Shown: in pieces, positions 32,890 to 44,790 of the stretch | Position numbering within the stretch: position 1 is the stretch's first letter | How the letters are laid out: each line of letters begins with the position of its first letter | From: Drechslerella dactyloides | Taxonomy: Eukaryota; Ascomycota; Orbiliomycetes; Orbiliales; Orbiliaceae | NCBI GenBank assembly: GCA_020064725.1 | Contig: JAGTWJ010000017.1 | Location: 2,666,001 to 2,730,000 of the forward strand | Direction of reading: 5' to 3' | Length of the DNA: 64,000 nt | Notes under the pieces: generated by a model | Databases searched by the model: none | The model's input: only the letters and a program-made list of their open reading frames with translations | Told to the model about the DNA's origin: nothing | Program-made: the position numbers and the translations under genes

Positions 32890-35256
32890 GTTGGCGGAAA
32901 GAAAGGAGTATATCGTGCAAGAGATGGGAAAACAAATGTTAAGCTCCGAGACCGGCCGCTGTGCTACGCTACAGATGCGACAAAACAACAGGGTGACGAC
33001 CGATGACCCGTATGTAGTATATATAATGATACGGAGCAAAAGAATGACGGCGAACAAGCGCGCAGGAATGTATCATATGCATGCATTGAGCTTTCACTTT
33101 TCGGTTAGAGGCCGCTGGTCGCGATGCCTGCCTGTTGCCTCGGCTGAAACTCCACGGAGAAATACCACGCGGTCAACGCAGCGCGGTTCAAGCTTAGCCC
33201 AACTTCGGCCGAAACATCCAAGATATCTCGGGATTTCGTATCGTGGGGTGTTGAAACAGAGGTCAAATACGAAGTGCATAGATAAAATACTATTTCCCCC
33301 AGAAAAAAGTACCCAGCATGCATATGTGCCGCAAAGCCTCCGAGACCCTAACTCTATCCGTGCGCGTCTGGTCCCGAACGCGGCTCGGCAAATCTTAGGC
33401 GAATCTACATCTCGGCCTCACAGCAACTTGATTTGGGCCGCGTTTGGGAATACAGGAGCCGTTGGTGCTATGTCCCATGAATATATACTAGTATAAAATA
33501 TTCCGTGAATACCAAGACTGAGGTGAATAGCCGGCCTGCTGATATATTGCGGGTGGACTTATCTGCTGCGCAGTCGATAAACCGGCCCCGATCGAATCAA
33601 AATATTGCTAGTCACAATCGCGTGATATTGATTATGAATTCCACATATCATGTTGACTGATCATTGCCTTGATTCGTGATAACATATATAGTGTATTACG
33701 ACTGGAAGGTGGCGGTATGTCGCCTTATTCGATATGTCATCTCCACATATGTCTCGATATATGGAAACATCTGCTGATTAACTAATCATATCATGACATC
33801 GGTGTCGGGGCCGAAGTTCATTTTCAAATATCAATTGCAAACCCATTTTTAACGTGTCGCATGTCAACTAGCTTACATATATGCACACAGATATAGCAAA
33901 AGTTCGAGGTGGGATGCATTTGTTCAATTAATTGTTTAACCCACACTTGATTATCACGCCTATAGGTGAATCCTGGGTTCATGATTGCTAAGCATCCTGT
34001 AGAACTGATTATAAGCGCGTGCTGGTCTAGAATTCGAAGTTGCCTTCATATATGCCCGATTCAAGTGAAAGTATATGCCCACAATGCTGTCATCAATTGG
34101 AGCCGGCAGTTGAGAATCTCTAAGTCCATAGTATCTTCTGAACCACAAGTGCTGCCAACTAGCGAATTTATGCTTATATCAACAGATGCAATATTATCTC
34201 CGGCCGGGGGTCGGATAAACTTGGCCCGACACGCAGGTATGAAAAAACCGCTTCTGAATCATATATCATGCCATAACTGTAGTTATTGCATGGACTTAGC
34301 TAGCCATTGCAAGTTGGCTCGGGTTGGTCAATATGGCAACACAGCTGCATAGAAGCTGACAGTCTCGATCCCAGCCAAGCCTGGTAAGGAGAAGCTGACT
34401 AACACAACAGAGTGAGGAAATTACATCACTTTCGTGCTACCACCGACGGGAACCGACGCTGCACAGCCGCAGCCTTCTCGGATTGCAACAATGACACCCG
34501 CGATATCCGACGTCAAGATCAGTAATCTCATTGTTTAACTCCGTTCTATCATCCCGCGATACAATCCATGGTCTTCTGACAGCCTAAAATCTTTCTGCAG
34601 CCGGGAATTTGCAAACCACGTCGCGTCGGAATACCAAACCAACCAGGATGCCTTCACTTGGCGCGTAGTTAGCCACGTCTGACCCGCGTCGCGCGGGGCA
34701 AGAAATTTGCGAATATTTGTCATTTGCTTCTTATTCACATATCTGCAAGCTCAAAGCGTAGTCGTTGGTTATTCCAAGGCTAGAGTGAAGTTTAAGATAC
34801 TGCATGATGATTTGCCGTTGTGCACTGAGGGCTTGTCTCGTAAACCAGACCGGCATTCTGGCTTGCGAGACAAACTGAGGGCCTGGTTCCCAACAGAACG
34901 GTATAACCGTTGACCCTGCTTTGAACTAATTGACTAAATCCCTCTCCTCCTAGAGAGGCGCTTGGCGCGTAATACCGGTCCGGTCCGGCCCAATAACGTG
35001 TGTGACCCGCTGGTGGTGGTTCCTTTTGGCTTATCGCAGGATATGCTGCTGGGTGTGAGGTAGCGACACAGCTATTAGCATGGTACATGGGTATTAAGTC
35101 GTGATTATCTCAGCATCACGAAATCCCTTATCACGCCAGGGTTTAAAAACTTGACCAAAGGCGCCCCTAACAAGACTTCGTATCTCAAACTAGCTTCTCA
35201 AGATTGTTTGCTCAAGGGCTGTTTACCAAATACTTTTATAACACGATTGTCACAAG
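32890..35256. other. Long AT-rich spacer, 32890-35256
   Basis: 2.4 kb divergent region between the FMN oxidase and the GMC gene. Multiple ATATAT and TATATA tracts (33017, 33480, 33685, 33875). A plus-strand frame at 32768-33496 is partly antisense to the oxidase and lacks domains. An inverted pair of the dispersed motif is at 34835-34871. It looks like promoter plus old repeat remains; no gene seen. Confidence 0.5.
34835..34871. repeat. Inverted pair of the dispersed motif
   Basis: GTCTCGTAAACCAGAC (34835-34850) faces TTCTGGCTTGCGAGAC (34856-34871) across a 5-base gap. The arms pair with three mismatches and the matching continues into the flanking TTG/CAA. This would be a hairpin or two abutting terminal inverted repeats. 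Confidence 0.6.
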
Positions 35257-37191
35257 ATGATGTTTTGTACGAGGGTCCTTCAGGCCCTGCTGATTGGGCC
35301 AGGTGTTTGTGCTGCGTCCCGAGTGCCTACTTTCGATTACATGTAGGTCATTGTTCAGGCAGATTCAATGTCAAGGTCTCCGCTATCGTGTCTAATGAAT
35401 ACTAATACTAACTGTTGCTCTAGAATTGCTGGTGGTGGCACCGCTGGTCTCACAATTGCAGCTCGGCTGACCGAAAACCCAGCCGTCACAGTTGCCGTTA
35501 TCGAAGCGGGCGAGAATCGCGTCGATGATCTCACCATTCTTGCTCCAGGGCTCTTGACCGCATTATATTCCAACCCTGACTACGACTGGAACTTTCACAC
35601 GGTCCCGCAGGCTGGCGTCAATGATAAAATATACGCCCACGCTCGTGGGAAGGTCCTAGGCGGCTCTAGCGCCATCAACTTCCTCTTCTGGACGCACCCG
35701 TCTCGGAAAGATATTGATAATTGGGGGAGGTTGGGGAATGAGGGTTGGTCGTGGAATGCCCTGAAATCATACTTCAAGAAGTCCGAGCAATATGTGGCAC
35801 CCAGTTCACAAGTTCAATCTGATCTGCGAACGCAGTACATCATACCCTCCTCCCATGGGACCTCGGGTCCGATCAGGACAGTGTTTCCAGATTGGTATAC
35901 CGAACTCACGGAAGCGTGGCCACGAACATTCGCTAAACTTGGACTGGCGGTCAATAGTGATCCAGCGGACGGGCTGGCACTCGGCGGTTACACCAACTTG
36001 ATAAACCTCGACCTCTCCTCTCATACACGCAGTTATGCTGCTACAGGCTATTACGCACCGAATGCGGGGAGACCCAACCTTCATGTCTTCACTGGCTCTT
36101 TGGTCAAGAAGGTCGTATTAACGAAGCGACACGGAGCCGTTGTGGCGACTGGAGTCGAGTTTATCAAAGACGGGGTTGCGACAACGATCCATGCTACTAA
36201 GGAGGTCATCGTCTCAGCAGGGTCATTCGGCTCGCCCCAAATCCTGGAGCTCTCAGGGATCGGCAAATCGAGCCTGCTAAGAAAACATGGGATCCCGGTC
36301 CTGGTAGATAATCCAAACGTTGGAGAAAATCTGCAAGACCATGTGTACGTCCCAATCGGACTCGAAGTCAACGATGGAATCTTCACACTTGACAGCTTCA
36401 GGGATGAAGCTGTATTTAATGCCGCCCTCCAAGAATACCTTACGAAACAGACAGGCCCTATCTCCGTCAGCGGTGCAAGCTCTGCGCTCTTATCTCTCCG
36501 CCAGATCGCCGGGAGTAGCTACAACTTACCCCGAGGCAAATTTGCACCATCTCCAAACCCTGCATTGGCTGTTCAGCACGCCCTTCAGATCGAGGACCTC
36601 TTCACAGAGGCTGTTGCTCAAGAGCTCACCATCGGGGCTGGTATCAACCCGGTGTGGCAAAATGATACCTCGAAACTGTTCAACAGCGGCCTCCCGACGG
36701 GCAATTTCCTCTCTATCCTAGGGGTGCTGGAGCACCCATTCTCTCGCGGTTCAGTACACATAACTTCTGCTGACCCAGCTGCCTACCCTGCAATTGATCC
36801 CAACTACCTTTCGCATCCTCTGGATATTGAGATTCTCTCCAAGATCGTATTGCACCTCCAAACAGTCGCAAGGACAGCTCCCTTATGCAATCTGCTTAAG
36901 AATGGCGGGAAAAAATATCAGCCCGGATACCACGAACTAACGCTAGGCAATGTAAAGGCTTGGATCAAGTCGGCGCTGCAAAGCGAGTTCCATCCGTTGG
37001 GAACGTGCTCTATGCTACCGAAGGCTAAGGGCGGTGTTGTTGACGCGAAGTTTCGAGTACATGGCGTCCAGGGGTTGAGGGTTGTTGACGCAAGTGTGTT
37101 TCCGCTGATGGTGAGGGCCAATATTCAGAGTTTGGTGTATGCCGTTGCAGAAAGAGCGGCCGACTTCATCAAAGAGAGCAACGGATTGTAG
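35257..37191 (+). CDS. Secreted GMC oxidoreductase (FAD)
   Basis: Exons 35257-35342 and 35424-37191 give 617 residues. The first exon, found by extending upstream from a perfect TACTAAC branch site, supplies the signal peptide (MMFCTRVLQALLIGPGVCAA) and the FDYI strand that completes the FAD-binding FDYIIAGGGTAGLTIAARL fingerprint. Other GMC signatures are GKVLGGSSAINFLFWTHPSR, VSAGSFGSPQILELSGIG, GENLQDH, and the active-site SEFHPLGTCSM His with an Asn in MVRANIQSLVY. The family includes aryl-alcohol oxidase, glucose oxidase, and choline-type dehydrogenases; the substrate cannot be told from sequence alone. The secreted form suggests extracellular oxidation of an alcohol or sugar with peroxide or quinone as acceptor product. 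Confidence 0.92.
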
Positions 37192-37738
37192 GATACAAAT
37201 TGTACGATGACGCGGAATGCCAGCCAACCAGATCTCTAAGAAACCGAATTTGACCAAATTGCAATTATCTCCGTTAGATGACGAAGGGATAGATAGAATA
37301 GGAAATACCTCAGTCAAGCCACGACTAGGTCAAGCTAAACCGAAGTCCGCAACGCGTTGTTATATGTCCGCAACGCGTTGTTATATGTTGTATTTTAAGT
37401 GTTGACCAGTATCTTTCCTGGGTTCGAGGCAGCTACAGCATGAAAATGAATAGGCGCAATTGTTCTCATGTTTGGCTTTGAGGTAGATAGCATAGCCTGG
37501 ATGCTGTATATAACAAAAGACTGCCAATTTTGCATTTTGCTTAAATATGCTCGCCTAGGCAAAGCCTGATATGCATCTTGCTGTGGCGAATGCATCTGTA
37601 GATCTAGTTGTTAGGCACGCGAACGTTAACCTGGAGAACATAATCTTACATTATACCCAGCCATGCACATGTCATCTTCTTGAATTTGCGAAGGAGCGGG
37701 ATCAGCAAACAAATGTGGTGTCGCTGTCAGCCTCCAGG
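37192..37738. other. Spacer 37192-37738
   Basis: Between two plus-strand genes. Contains a perfect 21-base tandem duplication at 37346-37387. No gene seen, although an open frame upstream of the next start runs from 37571. Confidence 0.45.
37346..37387. repeat. Perfect 21-bp tandem duplication
   Basis: Two adjacent identical copies of a 21-base unit (37346-37366, 37367-37387), each centred on the palindrome CAACGCGTTG. Downstream of the GMC gene by 155 bases. Confidence 0.85.
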
Positions 37739-39656
37739 ATGTCAAGCCACAGACGCATGGTGAGTTCCACCTTTGTTAGCACAGAATCCTAAACTCCGCT
37801 AACATTAGCAGCTTTTATCCTTCCAGGCATCTGTCGTCATCTCGATCATATGCGTCTGGGAGCTTGCCAAAGCAGAAGTAATTCGGTCCGACGACAGTGC
37901 AGTCACCATAGACTACAAGAACCGCAATTGCGGGGAGCTCCTTCAGCACAATCGTACGCTATACAACGAAGTCCAATACAAGGGACACCTGACAAACTAT
38001 CATGGTAGTCCCGAAGCAGACGTTCAGCTGGTTGCGATAACTTACGATGGTTGCGTCAGAGTCTGCGGCAACTTTTGGCGCAATGACTCACAGACTACGC
38101 TGGATCTGCTCCTGGATTGGATTCTGCCGGCGCTGGGTCTAATCACAAACATGCCGTGGGATTCCAACAGAAATTCTGTAACGGTCGTCTGGCTTGCGAG
38201 GTGGATTGGTTCACCGATTGCCGCGCTCGCCTTTTGTCTTTGGGATGTCAGGATTGCAAGTAAATGCGCGAAGCTGATTAACCTAATTACAAGACATCGG
38301 GATCAAATCTACCATTCTGAGGTTATCAGGCAGCAGTCGGATGCCGAAGATGAGCGCGAGACATTTTCAGATGCTCGGGATACGAGCTACATCCTGCTAG
38401 TAATGAACCAATTTCAATTGAAAAAGTCAGCGGAACAAGATCTGACATCCGAGGAGCTGGTTATGGCGGTTGAAAGGGCACTTTTCAGCCGGGAGGTAGT
38501 CAACGGCCTCGATCTGGTGGAAGAAAGAAGGAGCATCGCATCTGAACTAAGGGACAGACGGAAACGAGGGGAGGTCCCAATACTATTAGGTCTTGGCGGC
38601 TTCTTCTTCGCGATGGCTGTTGCTATCAAGAAAGCGTTCGACGTCGGAGACAATGAACGCGCAACCGCCTTCAATGTTGGACTAGGTCTGTTGGTTGGCT
38701 GGCTACCAGTTCTGTATCTTGCTGCTGTTGTGGATAGCGATCACGACAATAAGCCTGACTTCGCGCTGAGATTCAACAAATTGGTATCGGCATGTCACAG
38801 TAACGGTGACTTTATCGATATATTCGGAGACGGGAAGGGGCAGGGGCGCGGAAGGTGGCACTATGGCATCGGCCAAACCATCATGTCGCGCATAGAAGAC
38901 GAGTTCGTTGTTGGATGGAAGAATGGGACCCCCTTCGACTTGGATGCTATGCGCAGGAATGCCGCTCCGCCAACGCGAAGAATTGAATTCGGACACTGGA
39001 GGATCATCGAGCCAATCTTATCGGGCTTCGTTATCGTGTCAGGTATCAGCTCCGGGGCGTTCATATTGGCGTATTTCACGCCACCTGTCGGCCTCGCCTG
39101 GCGGTCCGCGGCGTACCTCACCTGTCTCTGCATTGCTGTTCTGATATTCCTTATCGACCTGGCTCTCTTCAAGATTGTGCGACACCCCTTCATGACGGCG
39201 AACGACCAGGTCAAACACGGCGTTGTCTATAACTTTTGCAAGAGCGTGCGGTTCCGCCAAGTAGCCCATCTGGTCCTCATCACCCTGGAGATCATCAACA
39301 CGCTGACATTGTGTCTCCTGGTGATAGCTATGTCGGCAGGATTATTCAATTTCTGTGCCGGCCAGGCTGTGAATAGGAGTGGACCAGGAGGCGGCCTGAT
39401 CATTTTGAACGACGGGGCGTTCTATAGTAAGTACTTTGATATCATCAACTACTACATCCTCGGTATCGTTCCTCAAATGATTTTGATGAGCGTGGCGACG
39501 CTATATCTGATTGAGCAGTGGTTCACTCAGAGCTTTATGTCGGCTGATAGCGTTGAGGCGGGAGTGATCGGATGGAAACGGTCTAGACGTTGGAAATGGA
39601 TAACCACGCTTGGTGGCGCGATGGAGGTTGGAGAGACTCTCCGTTGGATCATGTAG
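37739..39656 (+). CDS. Polytopic membrane protein of unknown function
   Basis: Exons 37739-37759 (MSSHRRM) and 37827-39656 give 616 residues. The N-terminus after splicing (ASVVISIICVWELAKAEVI) is a signal peptide, followed by about 85 exposed residues with four cysteines (NCGELL, DGCVRVCGNF). Hydrophobic helices then appear around WILPALGLIT, WIGSPIAALAFCLW, ILLGLGGFFFAMAVAI, VGLGLLVGWLPVLYLAAVV, FVIVSGISSGAFILAYF, AYLTCLCIAVLIFLIDLALF, LVLITLEIINTLTLCLLVIA and ILGIVPQMILMSVATLYLI, so about eight membrane passes. An intracellular loop of about 130 residues between the second and third passes is charged. I do not recognise the family. Fungal genomes have many such orphan integral membrane proteins. 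Transport or sensing is conceivable only. Confidence 0.75.
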
Positions 39657-40010
39657 GGAGAATTAATCGGCGTTAATTTTACTGTCTATAGCTAGTTACT
39701 TGTGTAAACAAGGATTATAAACATGTAAGTAGAAGATGAGATGGCTGACGAGGCCAACGTTGAGAAGAAAATGTTCCAAGAATAAATCGAAAAAAACTCC
39801 CTCGGGGTATCATAACATTCCGAATGCTATTAGTATGTTGGGTCGTGATGTGCCTTTCCTGTATAGCATCCCTCCATTGTACGCCGGAAACCAACAAAAA
39901 GAAGGAAAAAAAGCCCAACCATCAAATAAAGTGTCATAAAAGTCACATGAGTAGCCATGCAGGAAAATATGTAAGCCATGCAGGGAAATATGAACAGGTG
40001 TTATCGCCAT
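39657..40010. other. Convergent spacer 39657-40010
   Basis: 3' flanks of two facing genes; A-rich near 39895-39935 and a short direct repeat of CATGCAGGRAAATATG at 39956 and 39977. No gene seen. Confidence 0.4.
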
Positions 40011-40496
40011 TCAGATAAGATCGTAGAAGCCGTTAGACTGATAGCCCGATGTCGACCACGTGTTGTCGCAGAAAGCGAGGCTGGATGAGTTGTTGTATCT
40101 TGGGTATTGGGAGCTTTGGATCGGCTGGCGACTTCTTGCGCGGATAGAACCATTTTTGTCTCCTCGTAGTTTTCGCCAGAATTTCGCCCCAAGCCCGAAG
40201 TTGGGCTCATCGAGGTTGTCGGAGAATTTCTTGGAAGTTATGGTTGGGATGGCTTTGGATTTGCGGAGATTCTTGAACTTGGAGACGTCGACCCGATGCA
40301 TGTTGGGAATCGCTGAGACTGCGGCGGCTTTGGCGTGGCATTCTGCACACCTGCTGAGCAGACTGGCGACTTCGTAAGTTGGTTTCTTGCAAGGAGGATT
40401 TTTCTCGCAAAAGATGGTTGATCCTCTTTCCGAGGACGCTGTCTCGAGCGGGGCTAGATGGCCGCAGGAAGCTCGGTACACGTGAACCCGGCACAT
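40011..40496 (-). CDS. Hypothetical small Cys-containing protein
   Basis: Single exon of 161 residues. The N-terminal half carries cysteines and histidines in CRVHVYRASCGHLAP, FCEKNPPCKKPTYE and SRCAECHAKAA, an arrangement seen in several fungal proteins of unknown function and compatible with metal binding. The C-terminal half is basic (KNLRKSKAIPTITSKKF, WRKLRGDKNGSIRARSR) and ends with a Ser/Asn/Tyr-rich tail. No signal peptide or membrane helix. The ordered Cys spacing argues against a chance frame, but there is no intron or neighbour evidence. An overlapping plus-strand frame (40379-40873) is less convincing. Confidence 0.5.
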   Translation of the reverse strand: MCRVHVYRASCGHLAPLETASSERGSTIFCEKNPPCKKPTYEVASLLSRCAECHAKAAAVSAIPNMHRVDVSKFKNLRKSKAIPTITSKKFSDNLDEPNFGLGAKFWRKLRGDKNGSIRARSRQPIQSSQYPRYNNSSSLAFCDNTWSTSGYQSNGFYDLI

Positions 40497-41085
40497 GTTT
40501 GTTTGTTGAAGCTAAGCTGGATGATCCGAACAAATGTAATTCGCAAGTTGAGTTGGAAAAACTTGAGGATGCGATCGAGCAAGTCAGCGCTCAAGCGGAT
40601 GATGGAAAGGTCATCGTCTGGGGAGACGGGGAACTTCTCGGGTTCGAGAGAGTCACGACGGCGATAGGCGTGGATGCTGGGGAGCCAGTAGCAGAAGAAA
40701 TTCGCCAGAGAGCTTCCGCCTTGCTCATATATACCGAGGCGAGCTTACTCTCGCCTTGCCAGATAGATCCTCCTGCAAGAATGCTAGCTTTGCAGAGAAA
40801 ACATGACGTTTGGAGCTGTGCAAGACAAAGCTGCATGCTGCTCGCAAGGATCCGGGTTTACAGCCGAAAGTAACTAGAAATTCTGGCTACTTCTTCATGC
40901 ATACCCGACAGCGGCGGAGCCAAAGTATCCTGCGCCATTCGGTACTTTTGCATGCGAGTTTGCCAGCCAGCTCTCCACCCAGCTGGCAAACCGTGCATGC
41001 CATCCATGGATGTCACCCGACTTTCTTCCCAAGTTCCACCGGTGTGGGATTTAAATTTTTTCGAGCTGCTGGAGCTGCTAAAAAT
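40497..41085. other. Spacer 40497-41085
   Basis: Divergent promoter region for the small Cys-containing gene and genes to the right. A plus frame (to 40873) reads through with mixed quality and is not called. Nothing else seen. Confidence 0.35.
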
Positions 41086-41541
41086 ATGGGCGATCAGCCT
41101 CCTGCGCGATCGAAAGGTAGCTCCGATGGGGAGCGCCAGCCTCCGACGGTTGCTGATATGCTGCTGGGCTTATCTTTTTGCGGTGGCTGTGGCATGTCCA
41201 TGGTCCAGTCTGTCAGATCCAGCCGTGCTCCGCTAGCCGAGTGGCAGGCGTATGCTTCTCGAAAATTTCTTTCTTCCGCCGAGCTAAAGAGGCTCGTTTG
41301 GTAAGCTTTTCGCATGACGAAATTGGCTTCTCTTGTCGTCCAGACTTTTTCTCCGTTTCATCTGACGTGATGCAGCTGAAGTGCAGGGGCCGGGGGTGAC
41401 GATGATGCCGAGATGGAGTTTGGCGGTGTCGACGTGTTGTTTTGGCGGGGCCCCGGCGATAAACACCAGCGGCCAGGCTGGGCGCCCCAAAGAACATCTA
41501 TCTATCAACATCACACGAACGTCACTGCGTCTTCCCGATGA
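41086..41541 (+). CDS. Possible small protein upstream of APC2
   Basis: Tentative two-exon gene: 41086-41300 and 41382-41541, 124 residues. Exon 1 begins MGDQPPARSKGSSDGERQPP and holds a short hydrophobic, Cys/Gly segment (ADMLLGLSFCGGCGMSMVQS), then QAYASRKFLSSAELKRLV before a strong GTAAGC donor. Exon 2, with CTGAC branch site and a less common AAG acceptor, reads GDDDAEMEFGGVDVLFWRGP onwards. The hydrophobic stretch is too short for a confident membrane helix. Support is the donor site and normal residue composition in an otherwise promoter-like position; it could instead be APC2 leader sequence. Confidence 0.3.
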
Positions 41542-41612
41542 CACGGTAGCGACATCCCAGACGGCTCCAGCGACCACGCAATGAGAACGCGTCCCGACCT
41601 TCCACCGTCGCC

Positions 41613-44600
41613 ATGTTACTGTCAGGCTTCCACATTCCCCAGGAGCCTCATCGGCAGGTCAAGAAGCGCCGCATCTTTTATGGCATCTTCCCGCCCGCAG
41701 CATCGGCCTCCCTTCCCACCCCGCTCGCCACGCCTATAGGGTCTTTCAACGAGAACACCCCGTTATTGCCCCCCAGTGCCCAGGCCTCGCCCTTCCCCCA
41801 CGGCCAGGGATTCTCCAATTCCGACGGCGAAGCGTTCGTCACTCACAGTCGCGCTTGGCACCTCGCTACGAGCTTTCTGTCTTTCCCAGATTCGCCCTTC
41901 GATGTGTCTGAGGAGGACAGCAATGACCTCGGAGTCGCAAGAGATGGTGTTTATCTGCGAAGGAAAGCGGATCTATGCAGGCCGGAAACGCGGGAGGCCA
42001 TTTCATATCTCATGACTTCTGGGGCAAATGCGGTCCCCGGCGAGAACCTGGTAGAGTGGTACACGTGCGAAGTTCGCCGGCATTTCCTCGAATATATCCG
42101 ACCAATGCTGGATGAGGCCGAAGTACTTGCAGGAACCACTCTAAAAAATATTGCATTGACACCTTTCACTAACCGTTTCCGCTTTTCAGAGGGACATCAC
42201 AAGCAAGGCCCGACCGGAACACCAGCTCAGCGACATTATCCTGCAATTACGTGTCACCTGCAAGATTTACTACTCTGTCTACTCAACCTACCTCCTGCCG
42301 TATATCGCAAAGGTTGATCCAATTGCGTCCGTTGAGCCATTCCACAGGTCTCTTGCGTCAATCATAGCATACTGCCTTCCGTCAAGTTTCCCGTTGCTGC
42401 TGCGCAAGACATTCTACGCATACTTTACCATTATCCTGTCGCTCCCAAGCTCGAATTCCACCGTTGCGGATGTCGGGCTATTCACATCGCCGCATATTCC
42501 AGGAGCAGATGAGACCGTCCATAGTACGGACGTCGAGCTGGAGCTGGAAGATGATGAAAAGGCGACAATGGATCAGGTGGAAGCCAACCGACGCCGCGAG
42601 GAGGCCAGAAGTGCTGTCTTCAAACTTGTTGAAAGCCTCAATGCCATAGAATTGATGGCCAATGGTGTTGGAGAGCGCGAGTTCGCCGTTGTCATTGACC
42701 GTATCGCTGGTGAATGGGTTTCTCATCGGTTCTGCGGCAGGTACACGGACTCGGATCTGGATGTGGCGGACGCAGATGGTGATACTAGTATGGCGAAAGT
42801 CTCGGCTTCAGCTGCTTCGGCAGAGATTATGAAAGAGTGGTTGGATGGATCTCTAGCGCCCCTCGTCCGATCGGTCATGAAGATCATTCATCCCGGCGAC
42901 CCAGATGATGAGCTACCCCCGCTGCTGAGCCGTCTTGCCCATCGACTGGCACGCGTGCGAATCAAGGAAATGTTCGACATCATTGTCGATTTCCCAGCTT
43001 CCATGCCCGGCATCATGGATCTTATACCTACGCTTAATACGCCCATAGCCCGGCTGGTTCTGACGAGCACTTTCGCTTATACACTTCACAGACGGCTTTT
43101 GCACCAGGGGGCCAGCACGGTGAATATCTTACGAGCTTACATCAACATGATCAAATGTTTTCAGATACTGGATGCGAAGGGGGTCCTCTTGGATAGAGTC
43201 GGCGCCAGAGTACGTCGGTATCTTAGCACGCGGGAAGATACCGTTGTTGAGATTGTCAAGGGGATCTTATGCTATGAATACGATGAAGAGGATAACGACG
43301 AGCAAGATGAAAATTCGGTCCTCGGGCCAATGTCTCCAGCGAAAGATGACCTCATGAACTTCAAAGAAGGTCTACGGCGACGCATAGTGATTGATGCGGA
43401 TGTCGATGACGAAGACGAAGAGGACATTTTGAAGGAAATAAGCACCGAGTTACAAGCTTGCGCGCACATGGGAGCAGATAAAAAGAACGAGGTTCTAGGC
43501 GCAGCTGCAGCCGCCAGTCTGGAAGACCTCGACTTTGATGACATGGAATGGCAGCCAGACCCATCTGATGCAGGGCCCGAATACAGAAGGGACAAAGGGA
43601 CTGATATCATCTCGCACCTCTTCACCATGCTCGAGAGCACAAAGTTTATCAATGAGTTCCAAAACCAGCTTGGTAAACGGCTGCTTCTCCAGCCGACCTC
43701 TGAGTTCCTCAGAGAGAAGGCTACTATCGAATTGCTGAAAGTGAGATTCGGCGAGAACGAAATGCAAAACGCAGCAATCATGCTCAAAGACCTAAGTGAA
43801 TCGCGCAAAATCGATACGCATCTACGCGATAAGACCATTGGCAAGCATATTACCAGCTCTCTGCTGTCGGGCAAAAAGCTTCAAGACGAAGAGACTGAGA
43901 TACATCTCAAGGTCATTAGTCGCCTGTTCTGGCCGCAGCATATGATTTCCGAGGGCGATTTCAAGCTTCCGGCTCACATCGCCAATACCGTCGGACGTTT
44001 CAACCACGAATTCGAATTGTTCAAGAAGAGCCGAAAACTGAACTGGCTGAAAGAAGAGGGATACGCGATTGTTGAGCTGGAGCTCACTGACAGGGCATAT
44101 CGATACAAGCAGGTGCCCACTTACGCGGCGACTCTCATACATGCGTTCGGTGGACTACCAGACGTCCCACACAATGACATTCCTGGAGAACTGAATGGCG
44201 GCCTAGTCGGCAACGCATGGTCTATCGGTCAGCTGACCGAGAAGTTATCGATGAGCACTGATCTCATCCGCAAGTCTCTCGATTACTGGGTCGAGCGGCA
44301 CATTCTCACAGAATACCCCCTTGACTGCAACGTCTACTACGTCATGGAGACTCTACCGCGAACTGACATCCCCGCCTCGCGCCGCACGACACCACACACA
44401 TCTCCAATCAAACGAGACGATCAGCACAGCGCATTCGTGACACCCCGCCGACGGCGAGCACTCAGTTTCGTCTCCGAGTCCTCAACAGACACGGAAGGCG
44501 AGGACGCAGGCGCCAGGAAAGAAGAGCAAACACCTGCAAGACAAGATGCCGATGACGATGACCCTCTTGCGAATCCACGTTTCACGATGGCATGGAACTA

Positions 44601-44790
44601 CATCTCTGGCATGCTGACGAACCAGGGGCCCATGACGACGGACAGGATATTTAATACGCTTAGTTTGTTCCTTATTCCGATGGGAGGGCTCCAGTTTGAC
44701 GCGGTCGAGTTGGACCAGTTCATGATGAAAATGGAGGAGAACGGAAGGGTCGATAAGACTCCTGCGGGGTGGAAGATGAGGAGGGCATGA
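41613..44790 (+). CDS. APC2: Anaphase-promoting complex subunit 2 (cullin-like)
   Basis: Scaffold of the APC/C ubiquitin ligase, the cullin-type subunit that holds the RING subunit APC11 and drives mitotic exit in the nucleus. Exons 41613-42122 and 42190-44790 give 1036 residues. The cullin homology region includes MLKDLSESRKIDTHLRDK (about residue 700), LPAHIANTVGRFNHEFELFK, KSRKLNWLKEEGYAIVEL and WSIGQLTEKLSMSTDLIRKS. The C-terminal APC2-type winged-helix domain ends WNYISGMLTNQGPM ... LDQFMMKMEENGRV ... GWKMRRA, matching the family's conserved end. The first 170 residues are Ser/Pro-rich and variable. Two acidic inserts (YEYDEEDNDEQDENS and DADVDDEDEEDI) are typical of fungal orthologues. 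The 67-base intron (GTACTT donor) is supported by continuity from LDEAE to RDITSKARPEHQL. Length is on the long side. Confidence 0.93.

Noticed and set aside
32768..33496. 242-codon plus frame
   Set aside because: Its first part is antisense to the FMN oxidase first exon and the rest lies in AT-rich promoter DNA; no domain.
37420..37435. GGGTTCGAGGC resembling a tRNA B box
   Set aside because: No matching A box, acceptor stem or anticodon stem could be folded around it. No tRNA was found in the window.
40379..40873. 164-codon plus frame overlapping the small Cys-containing gene
   Set aside because: Partly antisense to a better minus-strand candidate; composition is acceptable in the middle but the ends are poor and no domain was seen. 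Not excluded, but not supportable.
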